Below are positions 35,163 through 43,871 of a stretch of DNA of 64,000 nt, piece by piece. The number at the start of each line of letters is the position of its first letter. The first letter of the stretch is position 1. The notes beneath the pieces were generated by a model. It did no database searches. It was not told the DNA's origin and saw only the letters and a list, made by a program, of their open reading frames with translations. The translations under genes and the position numbers were made by a program. Location of the stretch: contig JAMNXU010000034.1 of the NCBI GenBank assembly GCA_023623175.1, positions 110,605 through 174,604 on the forward strand, in the 5' to 3' direction. Origin of the DNA: Bacillota bacterium (GTDB taxonomy: Bacteria > Bacillota > Clostridia > Acetivibrionales > JAMNXU01).

Positions 35163-36586
35163 ACGCCGGCACCACTGACGGTCAATGATTCAACCAGCTT
35201 GCCTGCCCTTTCCATTGCCATGTTGTAAACCTCCCGGAGCGGAACGCCTTCCCTCCTGGCAATCATGCGGCAGTCTTCATATTCAGGAGCAAACTTGACT
35301 GTATCGCCCAGTTTCGCCACCTTGACCCGGATATCGCCGAATCGTGTTCCGACAGTCACCATTTCCCTGTGCATGCAAACACGTTTCATCGTGGTCATTC
35401 TTATTCCCAGCGACGTTGTTTCTCTCAATACAAGCCGGGCCATTTCATTTTCTTCTCCCTTTCTGCACAGCACCGTCAGAAGAACCGCCGGCCGGTTCTT
35501 TTTCATATAAACCGGTGTGTGGTATACTTCCAGCGCCCCCTGCTCCAGAAGTTTCTCCATCGTAAATCCGACCAGTTCCGGGCTCATGTCATCAATATTT
35601 GTTTCCAGTACGGCAATTTCCTCCGTCATTTCTTCGTCAGGCAGGCTGCCTAGAACCACCCTCAGCGCGTTGAGCCGTCCTATATCCTTCTTGCCCATTC
35701 CATAGCCTATCCTGTCAATAATCATCGCGGGCATGTTGCCGTAACTGCTGCAAATAGTCTTTATTATCCCGAGCCCTGTCGGTGTTACAAGTTCTGTGTT
35801 TATATCTTCCGCAATAAAGGGTATATTGCTGCCTGCAAGCATTTCCATTACGGCGGGTACCGGCACCGGGAGTATCCCGTGCTGGCACTGTATGAATCCG
35901 CGTCCTTCATGCAGCGGCGACGAAAAGACCTTTTTTACTCCGAGGAGGTCAAGGCATATGGCCGTTCCGACAATGTCAACAATGGAATCGACGGCTCCCA
36001 CCTCGTGAAAATGTACTTCGTCAATTTGCTTATTATGTACCTTTGCTTCGGCCCTTGCAATTTCCCTGAATATCTTTATGCTAAGTTCCTTCACGGAGCT
36101 TTTCAGGGAACTTTCATTTATCAGTTTTTCAATATCCCTCAGGTTTCGTCCATGCCCGTGGCTGTGAACGTGGCTGCCGCCATGTCCATGGTTGCCGGGT
36201 TCATGTTCATGAAGTTCATGTCCGTGGCATTCGGGCTCATGGTGTCCATGGTTATGGTGTTCATGGCCATTGTGCTCATGGTTATGGGGTTCATACTCAT
36301 GATGCTCATGGGCGCTGTACTCATGATTTTTGTTCCCGTGATCCCCGTGTTCTTGGGCATGATGCTCATGGCCATGGCCTGAATCTTCGCCGGTCAGTAC
36401 CACGGTAAAATCCGTGCCGTAAATCCCGTTCCGCGTTTTCTTTTCAATTATTATTTCATAGCCGCCGAGATCCAGTTTGGCCAGTTCGCTTTTAAACAAC
36501 TCCGCGTCAATCCCAAGGTCAAGAAGGGCTCCTACGGTCATATCCCCGCTGATACCTGAAAAACAGTCAAAATATAAAACCTTCAT
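35159..36586 (-). CDS. larC: Nickel-pincer cofactor biosynthesis protein (nickel insertase)
   Basis: 475 residues from ATG at 36586 (behind GGGAGGAAGAA). LarC inserts nickel into the pyridinium-bisthiocarboxylate cofactor of lactate racemase, using CTP. N-terminus YFDCFSGISGDMTVGALLDLG; later HFHEVGAVDSIVDIVG and ETNIDDMSPELVGF. Between about residues 70 and 145 lies a very His-rich insert (repeats of HEHH, HGHE, HNHE), longer than in many homologues, likely storing nickel. It is a single continuous frame, unlike the frameshifted larC of Lactobacillus plantarum. Confidence 0.95.
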   Translation of the reverse strand: MKVLYFDCFSGISGDMTVGALLDLGIDAELFKSELAKLDLGGYEIIIEKKTRNGIYGTDFTVVLTGEDSGHGHEHHAQEHGDHGNKNHEYSAHEHHEYEPHNHEHNGHEHHNHGHHEPECHGHELHEHEPGNHGHGGSHVHSHGHGRNLRDIEKLINESSLKSSVKELSIKIFREIARAEAKVHNKQIDEVHFHEVGAVDSIVDIVGTAICLDLLGVKKVFSSPLHEGRGFIQCQHGILPVPVPAVMEMLAGSNIPFIAEDINTELVTPTGLGIIKTICSSYGNMPAMIIDRIGYGMGKKDIGRLNALRVVLGSLPDEEMTEEIAVLETNIDDMSPELVGFTMEKLLEQGALEVYHTPVYMKKNRPAVLLTVLCRKGEENEMARLVLRETTSLGIRMTTMKRVCMHREMVTVGTRFGDIRVKVAKLGDTVKFAPEYEDCRMIARREGVPLREVYNMAMERAGKLVESLTVSGAGV

Positions 36587-36706
36587 TTCTTCCTCCCGAA
36601 ACTTATCCGTTATCCGATTTTTCAATATTAATTTTCAATATTTATCAATATTATTAAGTAATGATAAAGCCAGCCTGATTAAAAACCGTTAAAGCCGACG
36701 AGCTTT

Positions 36707-37456
36707 CTATTCAAGCCTGTTTATAAGGCTGGCGAGATAACCCGCTCCGAATCCGTTGTCAATGTTTACCACGCCAACACCGCTGGCACAACTGTTCAGC
36801 ATTGTCAGGAGCGCCGACAGTCCGCCGAAGTTCGCCCCATAGCCCACGCTCGTGGGAACCGCTATCACGGGTTTGTCCACGAGCCCCCCGATAACGCTGG
36901 CAAGGGCGCCCTCCATCCCGGCAACGACTATCAGCACGTTGGCTGCAGATATCCTGTCCATATTGGCCAGCAGGCGATGAATGCCTGCCACGCCCACGTC
37001 ATAAATCCTGTCAACCCTGTTTCCCATGGTTTCAGCGGTAACGGCAGCTTCTTCAGCCACGGGAATATCCGACGTCCCCGCTGTAACGACCGCAATAACC
37101 TTGTCCGACACGGGCGTTTCCCTGCGCTTTACCACCACAATGCGCGCGGCTTCATAATAAACGGCGTCATCGGTAATTTCCCGGATTGCTTCGTACACAT
37201 GCCTGCCTGCCCTTGTAGCCATGATATTGCTGTCGCCCTGTATCATCCTTTTAACTATTTCCTTTATTTGCTCCGTGGTCTTCCCTTCGCAATAAATAAC
37301 CTCGGGAAAACCCTTTCTTAATTTCCTGTGGTGATCCACCTTGGCAAAACCGATATCTTCGAACGGAAGCTTTTTCAATGCCACGATGGCGTCTTCGACG
37401 GTAGTGTGCCCGTCTCTGACGCTTTCAAGAAGATTTTTTAAACTTTCATCTACCAT
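36707..37456 (-). CDS. larB: Nickel-pincer cofactor biosynthesis protein, carboxylase/hydrolase
   Basis: 249 residues. LarB carboxylates and hydrolyses nicotinate adenine dinucleotide. The C-terminal half is PurE-like: VVTAGTSDIPVAEEAA, DVGVAGIHRLL, VVAGMEGALASVIGGLVDKPVIAVPTSVGYG, then NIDNGFGAGYLA. The N-terminal RKGFPEVIYCEGKT block is diagnostic. It lies between larE and larC with short gaps. Confidence 0.95.
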   Translation of the reverse strand: MVDESLKNLLESVRDGHTTVEDAIVALKKLPFEDIGFAKVDHHRKLRKGFPEVIYCEGKTTEQIKEIVKRMIQGDSNIMATRAGRHVYEAIREITDDAVYYEAARIVVVKRRETPVSDKVIAVVTAGTSDIPVAEEAAVTAETMGNRVDRIYDVGVAGIHRLLANMDRISAANVLIVVAGMEGALASVIGGLVDKPVIAVPTSVGYGANFGGLSALLTMLNSCASGVGVVNIDNGFGAGYLASLINRLE

Positions 37457-37475
37457 AAGGCCAACCCCCGGGAAT

Positions 37476-38288
37476 TTATTTGTTAATGGTCTCGTTCAGG
37501 CTTCCGGTCCTGTAACCCTTGAGATCAAGCGCCACGTATTTGAAACCGATTTTGACGAGTTCATCATGTACCCTGTCCATGAATCCGGGATCAAAAAACT
37601 TCTGCCTGTCCGAGGACGGAACCTCTATCCTTGCAATGTCGCCATGGTGGCGTACCCTGATTTGCCTGAAACCCTGGTCCGCCAGGTATTGTTCCGCGCG
37701 GTCAATCATCGCGAGCTTCTCTCGCGTGACAGCCTGCCCATAGGGTATCCTCGACGCAAGGCAGGCAAAGGACGGCGTGTCCCACGTGGGCAGACCCATT
37801 TCCCTCGAAAGCGCCCTTATATCTTCCTTGCCAAGGCCGGCATCCTTCAGCGGGCTTATTATCCCGAGTTCCTTCAGCGCTTTCATGCCCGGCCTGTAGT
37901 CGTCCATGTCGTCAACATTCGTACCGTCTGCAACATGCTTTATATTATTTTTGCGCGCTTCTTCCAAAATCCTTGTAAATACGCTTTTCTTGCAGTAATA
38001 GCAACGATCCGGCGGATTATTTACGAAATAATCCTTTTCGAGGTCCTCTTCGCCTATTATGACATGTTTTATTCCACGTTTTGCTGCAAATTCCGATGCA
38101 ACTTTGAACTCCCTTTCCGGGCAGAGAGGAGAATGTATCGTTATGCCTATGGCGTTGTCTTTCAACACATCATGGGCTACATTCAGAAGAAAGGTGCTGT
38201 CCACTCCGCCGGAAAAAGCCACTGCAACACTGCCGAGTTCTTTTAATATGTCCCTTAGCCTGTTGAGCTTTTCATGAAGCTGATCCAT
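37476..38288 (-). CDS. larE: ATP-dependent sacrificial sulfur transferase
   Basis: 270 residues. PP-loop motif VAFSGGVDSTFLLNVAHD (about 22-39) activates the substrate with ATP. The sacrificial Cys is likely within PPDRCYYCKKSVFTRILEEA, which holds a CxxC pair; CxxC members may use a cluster rather than sacrifice the residue. It sulfurates the cofactor precursor made by LarB. ATG behind GGAGAAC; first gene of larE-larB-larC-radical SAM. Confidence 0.94.
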   Translation of the reverse strand: MDQLHEKLNRLRDILKELGSVAVAFSGGVDSTFLLNVAHDVLKDNAIGITIHSPLCPEREFKVASEFAAKRGIKHVIIGEEDLEKDYFVNNPPDRCYYCKKSVFTRILEEARKNNIKHVADGTNVDDMDDYRPGMKALKELGIISPLKDAGLGKEDIRALSREMGLPTWDTPSFACLASRIPYGQAVTREKLAMIDRAEQYLADQGFRQIRVRHHGDIARIEVPSSDRQKFFDPGFMDRVHDELVKIGFKYVALDLKGYRTGSLNETINK

Positions 38289-38359
38289 AACTGTTCTCCT
38301 TCCAGTGGTAATTCACCTAAAATATTACCACATTTGACGCGTTTATATAACACTAAAGA

Positions 38360-38376
38360 AGCCGGAAAAACCGGCT
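38360..38376 (-). terminator. Possible terminator after prfB
   Basis: AGCCGG and CCGGCT flank a T5 loop on the minus strand, followed by TCTTTAGTG. Short but well placed between prfB and larE. Confidence 0.5.
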
Positions 38377-38450
38377 GAACAAATCCGGCTTTCAGCAGCT
38401 CCTTTTTCGTAAAAAATATTCGGGAAGAATATTTCATTAAATCCAGATTT

Positions 38451-39570
38451 TTATTCCTTCTTCGTGGAATTATAAATCAGCCAGGCATTTATAAAACCGT
38501 CAAGGTCGCCGTCCATCACTGCGTTCACGTCGCCGACTTCGTAGCCGGTCCTGTGGTCCTTGACGAGGGTGTACGGACAAAATACATAGGAACGTATCTG
38601 GCTTCCCCAGGCGATCTCCATCTGCACTCCCTTGAGGTCGTCTATTTTTTCCTTTTTCTCCCGCTCTTTCAGCTCCAGCAGCTTGGCCTTAAGCATTCTC
38701 ATGGCAGTCTCGCGGTTCTGTATCTGGGAACGTTCATTCTGGCACGCTACCACGATACCCGTCGGCAAATGGGTAATCCTGACCGCGGACTCCGTTTTGT
38801 TGACGTGCTGGCCTCCCGCTCCGCTTGAGCGGTAAGTGTCTATTTTCAGGTCTTCGGGATTTATCTGGACATCCACATCATCGTTCAGCTCAGGTATTAC
38901 TTCAAGCGATGCAAACGAAGTATGGCGTCTTCCCGACGCGTCAAAGGGAGAAATCCTCACAAGCCGGTGAACTCCCTGTTCCGATTTAAGATAGCCGTAG
39001 GCGTTTTCCCCGGTCACCGAAAATGTGACGCTTTTTATCCCGGCTTCCTCTCCGTCAAGCAAATCAAGGGTTTTAACCCGGTATCCCTTTTCCTCGGCCC
39101 AACGGGTATACATCCTGAAAAGCATCTGGACCCAGTCCTGTGCCTCGGTTCCGCCAGCTCCCGCGTGCAGCGTAAGTATGGCATTGTTGCGATCGTAGGG
39201 ACCGTTCAGCAACATCTCGATTCTGAATGATTCAATATCTTTTGACAGCTTTTCAAAATCCGCGGTGATTTCAGGAACTATTTCTTCATCCTGTTCTTCC
39301 AGCGCAAGTTCAATGAGTGTCGACAAATCCTCCCACTGGGTTGTCAGCTTTGTAAAACGTTCAACCTTGTTTTTCAATGTCTTAATTTTCTGCAAAACTT
39401 TTTGCGAAGATTCAGGGTCATTCCAAAAACCGGGGTCTGCAGTCTTCTTTTCACATTCCTCTATTTCAGCCCTGAGTCCCGGGAGGTCAAAGAGAAGCCC
39501 CCATTTCGTCGAGTTTTTCCTTCAAAGTTTGCATTTCAAGCCTGTACTGTTCAAGCTCTATCAACTTCAT
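38451..39570 (-). CDS. prfB: Peptide chain release factor 2, made by programmed +1 frameshift
   Basis: The first frame starts at ATG 39570 (or TTG 39564, better spaced from GAAGGAG) and runs 27 codons to an in-frame TGA (39487-39489). Shifting +1 there continues as LDLPGLRAEIEECEKK, to a total of about 372 residues. The SPF stop-recognition motif is in VRISPFDASGRR and the catalytic GGQ in SSGAGGQHVNKTESAV. RF2 releases proteins at UGA and UAA. Read without the shift the protein would lack its N-terminal domain. Confidence 0.96.
39484..39500 (-). promoter_or_regulatory. Programmed +1 frameshift site of prfB
   Basis: The minus strand reads ATGGGGGCTTCTCTTTGAC: a GGGGG Shine-Dalgarno-like stretch shortly before CTT-TGA-C, the standard prfB slip site. 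Low RF2 stalls the ribosome at UGA and it slips to the GAC frame. Confidence 0.92.
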
Positions 39571-39661
39571 CAACTCCTTCGTTTATTGTTGTGCAACCAT
39601 TTTACCATAGTATATTATGAGCACATACCGTGCAAGTGTCAAGCTTGCAAAGTTTACATGC

Positions 39662-39692
39662 AAAAAGAGCTGCGGCAATTCACCTGCAGCTC
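39662..39692 (-). terminator. Terminator of the coat-like gene
   Basis: GAGCTGC and GCAGCTC arms (39667-39692) followed on the minus strand by TTTTTGC. It lies about 80 bases after the stop. Confidence 0.85.
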
Positions 39693-39769
39693 CTTACTCG
39701 CATCGGTGAAAAAACACCTGTTGCTGCGACAAGTTATAACAGCAGTCATCGCGCAATAACGGCAGACAT

Positions 39770-40213
39770 TTAAAAATACTGATAACCGAACCCGCCGTAC
39801 GGGAAAGGTCTTCTTCTTATAAGCTCCCGAATAAGGAGAATTGAAATGAGGTCACGCAACAGCCTTCTGCGTCCGAAACCTGGTCCGATACCTGTTACAA
39901 ACTGTCTGTCATTTTCTTCATCATCACGCCATTTTTCCGGATCTCCCATTTCACACACGCACTGCTCGAAGATTTCGTCCACCATTCTTTCAACGGCTTC
40001 CCTTCTCGGATGGGGATACATTTCCGGATTACCGGGCACATCCATCATGCAGCACATATTTAAAACCTTGGGGTATACAATCCTGTAAACTTCCGGATAC
40101 ATATCCTCCAGCCTTTCAGCCGGCATTGCGACTGAAGGAAAGCCCAAGCACTGACCAATCCAGGGCATGGATTCAGGCATCATGTTGCAGGGCATATTAT
40201 ACATATTATACAT
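39770..40213 (-). CDS. Met/Tyr/Arg-rich protein, possibly spore-coat related
   Basis: 147 residues from ATG at 40213, chosen because AAGGAGAG lies 8 bases upstream (the start at 40237 overlaps that site). The N-terminus is Met/Pro-rich (MYNMYNMPCNMMPESMP), the middle has VYPKVLNMCCMMDVPGNPEMYPHPRREAVERMVDEIFEQCV, and the tail is Arg/Tyr/Gly-rich (RRPFPYGGFGYQYF). It has its own terminator. Such composition is common in clostridial coat proteins, but I do not recognise a named family. Confidence 0.7.
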   Translation of the reverse strand: MYNMYNMPCNMMPESMPWIGQCLGFPSVAMPAERLEDMYPEVYRIVYPKVLNMCCMMDVPGNPEMYPHPRREAVERMVDEIFEQCVCEMGDPEKWRDDEENDRQFVTGIGPGFGRRRLLRDLISILLIRELIRRRPFPYGGFGYQYF

Positions 40214-40404
40214 TAATGGGTCTCTCCTTTCGAACAAACTGATTTCTAATCCATATTATGTTCGAAAGAAAGCTATGGTTACTGATTGCATGTTTTATGT
40301 TTACCTGGTCTAAAATCTGCCGTCGAGCCGCAGCGTCGAAAACGATTCGCAGGCCGGATGCCTGCGAAGGACCAGCAAATTGAGTTTTTTCAGGAAAATC
40401 CCCC

Positions 40405-41574
40405 TCATTGCTTCCGAATATTTTCAAGAAACCTCTCCATCCTGTTAAGCGCCTCATTAATATCCTCCATTGACGACGCATAACAAATGCGGATAAAGCC
40501 TTCGCCGCACTCGCCAAAAGCATTTCCGGGCACCACGAGCACGCGCTGCTCCTGCAGCAGCTTTGTGCAGAAGGTGTCAGAATCAAGCCCCGTAGACCTT
40601 ATATCCGCGAACGCGTAAAAGGCACCCTTGGGTTCAAAACCGTCCAGGCCCAGCCTTCTCAACCCGTTGAGCAACACTTTGCGCCTCATGTTGTATTCAT
40701 TGACCATTGCCTCCACTTCAGCGTCGCCGTTCCTCAGGGCTTCAATGGCTGCATACTGGGCAGTGGTCGGAGCGCACATTATGGCATATTGATGTATCTT
40801 GTACATGGCGGATATCAGGTCAGGATGGCCGCAGGCAAATCCGAGGCGCCATCCCGTCATGGCAAAGGCCTTCGAAAATCCGTTTATTACGAGGGTTTTG
40901 TCCTTCATCTCCGGGAAGGAAGCAATTGAGCAATGGCGGCCTTCATAGGTCAGCTCCGAATAGATTTCATCAGAAATCACAATCAGGTTCTTATCCTTCA
41001 ATACTTCAACAATCGCCTTGAGGTCATCACGCGTCATGATCGCGCCCGTCGGGTTGTTGGGATAGGGGAGAATTATTGCCTTCGTTCTTTCATTTATTGC
41101 TTCCTCCAGCTGCTCCGGTCTCAGCTTGAACTGGTTCTCTTTCCTCAGGTTTATAATGACGGGTGTTGCCCCGGTAAACAGTGTGCACCCCTTGTAAGCC
41201 ACAAAACATGGCTCGGGGATTATAACCTCGTCGCCGGGTCCCGCCACCGATCTCAGGGCTATGTCTATTGCTTCGCTGCCTCCGACGGTAACAAGCACCT
41301 GGTTGTCAGGGCAATATTCCAATGAATATTTTCTCTTCATGTAATTGGCTATCTCCCTGCGCAGTTCAATGAATCCCGCGTTGGAAGTATAGTGGGTGCG
41401 GCCCTTCTCAAGGGAATATATTCCCGCTTCCCTTATGTTCCACGGGGTGACAAAGTCCGGCTCGCCTATGCTGAGAGAGATGACGTTGTCGAGCTCGTTC
41501 ATCATGTCGAAATACTTCCTGATTCCGGACGGAGGCATATTTCTAATTGCAGGTTTTATTAATGAAGCTATCAT
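40405..41574 (-). CDS. Class I/II PLP aminotransferase, possibly alanine aminotransferase
   Basis: 389 residues. The Schiff-base lysine lies in VINGFSKAFAMTGWRLGF; other PLP blocks are LSIGEPDFVTP, TVGGSEAIDIALRSVAGPGDEVIIPEPCFVAY, LPYPNNPTGAI and VISDEIYSELTY. Its ATG overlaps the stop of the upstream Lrp-type regulator (ATGA). The shared T-box leader has a GCA (alanine) specifier, which points to alanine as product or substrate. Sequence alone would also allow aspartate or aromatic substrates. Confidence 0.9.
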   Translation of the reverse strand: MIASLIKPAIRNMPPSGIRKYFDMMNELDNVISLSIGEPDFVTPWNIREAGIYSLEKGRTHYTSNAGFIELRREIANYMKRKYSLEYCPDNQVLVTVGGSEAIDIALRSVAGPGDEVIIPEPCFVAYKGCTLFTGATPVIINLRKENQFKLRPEQLEEAINERTKAIILPYPNNPTGAIMTRDDLKAIVEVLKDKNLIVISDEIYSELTYEGRHCSIASFPEMKDKTLVINGFSKAFAMTGWRLGFACGHPDLISAMYKIHQYAIMCAPTTAQYAAIEALRNGDAEVEAMVNEYNMRRKVLLNGLRRLGLDGFEPKGAFYAFADIRSTGLDSDTFCTKLLQEQRVLVVPGNAFGECGEGFIRICYASSMEDINEALNRMERFLENIRKQ

Positions 41575-42050
41575 AAAACTACGACCTCCCTGTCATCCCC
41601 TGTTTTTTCCTCGAAAACGACGCCGTTTTCCTTGAATTTTTTCAGTATAAAATGGGTCGAAGAGCTCAATACGGAATCGATCGTGGAGAGCTTTTCCGCG
41701 ACGAACAGCGCCACTTCCTTCATCGTTTTCCCTTCAACCACCACTGCGAGGTCGAATCCCCCCGACATGAGATAGCAGGCTTTGACTTCCCTGAAACGGG
41801 AAATTCTTGCAGCCACGCTGTCAAATCCCTGCCCCCTCTGGGGAGTAACCTTCACTTCAATAAGCGCCGTCACTGAATCCTTATTGGTCTTTTCCCAGTT
41901 AATCACCGCATTGTATCCCAAAATGACATTTTCGTCTTCATATTTTTTAATCGCCGCCGCGATATCGTCGGCGCTTTTGCCCAACATTTCCGCTATCTGT
42001 TCATTGGTTGCCCGTGCGTTTCTTTCGAGTATTTCCAGAATTTTTTCCAT
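41571..42050 (-). CDS. Lrp/AsnC family transcriptional regulator
   Basis: 159 residues from ATG at 42050 (AGGAGGGG 5-6 bases upstream; the GTG two codons earlier overlaps that site). N-terminal winged HTH (EILERNARATNEQIAEMLGKSADDIAAAIKKYE), then a RAM ligand domain (ALIEVKVTPQRGQGFDSVAARISRF, CYLMSGGFDLAVVVEGKTMKE). Such regulators respond to amino acids. It is placed between the T-box and the aminotransferase it overlaps, so it probably controls that gene or reports the same amino acid. Confidence 0.92.
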   Translation of the reverse strand: MEKILEILERNARATNEQIAEMLGKSADDIAAAIKKYEDENVILGYNAVINWEKTNKDSVTALIEVKVTPQRGQGFDSVAARISRFREVKACYLMSGGFDLAVVVEGKTMKEVALFVAEKLSTIDSVLSSSTHFILKKFKENGVVFEEKTGDDREVVVL

Positions 42051-42085
42051 GTACACCCCTCCTGAGTCTGTTGAAGCAATATAAC

Positions 42086-42385
42086 AAAAAACTCCTTCAT
42101 CCGTAAGGGACGAAGGAGTTATTTCGCGGTACCACCCTATTTAATGCCCTGGGTCGCCCCGGGGGGCATTCACTCGTTTCCAATGCGTATACCTTGCGGT
42201 ATAGACATTGTACCCCGTTAACGCGGGGTCGCGTCTTACTCTACTGGACCGCGGAAAAACGGCTTTCCGCGATGGTTCAAGCAGATGTTCAGGGGCTGCG
42301 TTCCGAAAGGATCCTTTACCGGGCTCGCACCGTCCCCGGCTCGCTGTGAAATTCACACAGTGTACTCTTCCCCGTCATCACATTT
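42086..42385 (-). promoter_or_regulatory. T-box riboswitch leader, alanine-type specifier predicted
   Basis: On the minus strand the leader begins with GATG-ACGGGG pairing to CCCC-TGAA-CATC (stem I) and includes GAAGAGTA and the distal GGTGCGAGCCC. The specifier loop reads GAAC-GCA-G (GCA at 42297-42299). The conserved AGGGTGGTACCGCG lies at 42125-42138. A terminator with AACTCCTTC/GAAGGAGTT arms ends in six Ts (42086-42120). Uncharged tRNA binding to the GGTGG bulge would prevent termination. GCA indicates alanyl-tRNA; the codon choice is read by eye from the GAAC context. Confidence 0.92.
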
Positions 42386-42501
42386 CCGTTCTTTAATTTT
42401 GAACCTTTAGCTTAACTAATATTAAAATATTAAATTTCAAAAATTATTGTGAATTATTATATAACAGAAAACAGTTATTATCAATACGTTTTTTGAATAA
42501 A

Positions 42502-43008
42502 TCACATTCCGTCCTCATATCCGGCAGCGACTTCAGCTTCCGCATCAGCTTCCCCTTCAGCGGAGAATTCGTCATTACCGCTTTCGGATAATCTGCCGAG
42601 CTCGTTTTCAATTTTTTTCAGGGTGGAAATCACTTCACTCCTGAGATTTTTCAACTGCCACCTCAGGGCCTCCAGTTTTTCCTCCTCGGCCTTTATCTTG
42701 TCCTCAATTTCCTTCTTCTCCTGTATAGCCTGGGTTCTTGCCTCGTTTATGATCATGTCAGCCTTGTCGCTGGCCTTTATCATAACCTCGGCTATTTTTG
42801 CGCGGTCTTCTTCGATATTTTCTATCCTCCGGGAAACCTCGTCATACAATTCCTTCAAATCCCGGTTTTGCTGCCTGAGAGCGTCGATTTCACTGCTTTT
42901 TGATTTAAGCTGTTCATCAAACTCCCTGAGCATTTTTTCAATATAGTAGTTAACATCGGCTTTTTTAAAACCGAACAGCGAAGTGCGGAAACGTTTTTCT
43001 CCTGGCAT
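42502..43008 (-). CDS. DivIVA-like coiled-coil protein
   Basis: 168 residues from ATG at 43008 behind AGGGGGT. N-terminus EKRFRTSLFGFKKADVNYYIEKML matches the membrane-binding lead of DivIVA/GpsB-type proteins (phenylalanine-containing turn followed by KxDVxxY). A long coiled coil follows (about 25-140) and an acidic, Ala/Glu-rich tail. Such proteins mark curved membranes at division sites or poles. Which role applies here is not decided by the sequence. Confidence 0.75.
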   Translation of the reverse strand: MPGEKRFRTSLFGFKKADVNYYIEKMLREFDEQLKSKSSEIDALRQQNRDLKELYDEVSRRIENIEEDRAKIAEVMIKASDKADMIINEARTQAIQEKKEIEDKIKAEEEKLEALRWQLKNLRSEVISTLKKIENELGRLSESGNDEFSAEGEADAEAEVAAGYEDGM

Positions 43009-43104
43009 GCCGGGACCCCCTAACACAATACTCAACATGGCAAAACATATTGTGTTAATTATTCAATGCTGACACTGAAAATCCTCTTTTTTTACAAAAA
43101 TTTA

Positions 43105-43431
43105 TCAAAGATTCCTGTTAATCATATCCACAAAATCATTTTTTTGCCTTGCACCGATAATTTTCTCAACAGCCTGGCCATTCTTGAACATTATAATTGT
43201 CGGTATGCTCATTATCTTGTATCTTTGAACAAGCTCCGCCTCTTCATCCACGTTTACCTTGCCCACGACAATTTTCCCTGAAAATTCAGCGGAAATCTCA
43301 TCAATAACAGGCGCCACCGCCCGACAGGGTCCGCACCAGGAGGCCCAGAAATCAACCAGTACAGGTTTCTCACCGTTAATCACGGCGTCAAAATTCTCTC
43401 TCGTCAGTGTAATGGTATTTGCTTCAGCCAT
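43105..43431 (-). CDS. trxA: Thioredoxin
   Basis: 108 residues, standard length. Active site WASWCGPCRAVAP (Cys-Gly-Pro-Cys about 32-35), conserved cis-Pro in MSIPTIIMFKNG, and FVDMINRNL at the end. It reduces protein disulfides in the cytoplasm. No thioredoxin reductase is beside it; its neighbour upstream is the CsoR-like regulator. Confidence 0.96.
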   Translation of the reverse strand: MAEANTITLTRENFDAVINGEKPVLVDFWASWCGPCRAVAPVIDEISAEFSGKIVVGKVNVDEEAELVQRYKIMSIPTIIMFKNGQAVEKIIGARQKNDFVDMINRNL

Positions 43432-43552
43432 TGGAATTCATCTCCTACAATAAGTTTATTTCAGCTAATTATATTATTGCCCGAAACCGGCTTTATACCG
43501 GAATGCAATTCAATAGGGTTTAAATACCACAGCTTAGTATTTTTTAATCAAA

Positions 43553-43852
43553 TTAATCCATGAATTTTAAGAATTTCTGAATCGATTCGGTCAGGTTTTT
43601 CAAGACCTTTTCACTGTCATCGGACATCAGCGCCTTTTGAATACAGGTTTTGGAATGATTCTCCAGGATCATGCTGCCAACCTTGTTTATCGCTGCGCGG
43701 ATTGCAGCTATCTGCGTGAGCACCTCCACGCAGTCCTTCTCCTCTTCAATCATGCGCCGGACGCCCTTGACCTGGCCTTCAATCCTGTTGAGTCTCTTTA
43801 TTATATTCTGTTTGCAGTCCATGTGTTCAGCTTCATTTTGCACATTACCCAT
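43553..43852 (-). CDS. CsoR/FrmR-family metal- or thiol-sensing repressor
   Basis: 99 residues. All-helical DUF156 fold: KQNIIKRLNRIEGQVKGVRRMIEEEKDCVEVLTQIAAIRAAINKVG. The Cys in KDCVEVLTQ and the His and Cys in ENHSKTC reproduce the Cys-His-Cys copper triad of CsoR. The ribosome site is weak for the first ATG; the one at residue 11 (MDCKQN) is an alternative. No copper ATPase or chaperone lies next to it, so its target is unknown; trxA is the nearest downstream gene. Confidence 0.88.
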   Translation of the reverse strand: MGNVQNEAEHMDCKQNIIKRLNRIEGQVKGVRRMIEEEKDCVEVLTQIAAIRAAINKVGSMILENHSKTCIQKALMSDDSEKVLKNLTESIQKFLKFMD

Positions 43853-43871
43853 GGAAAAAACAACCCCGTAA

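Noticed and set aside
35879..36382. Met-rich plus-strand ORF opposite larC
   Set aside because: It is the antisense of the His-rich repeat (cat read as atg), not a hydrophobic protein gene.
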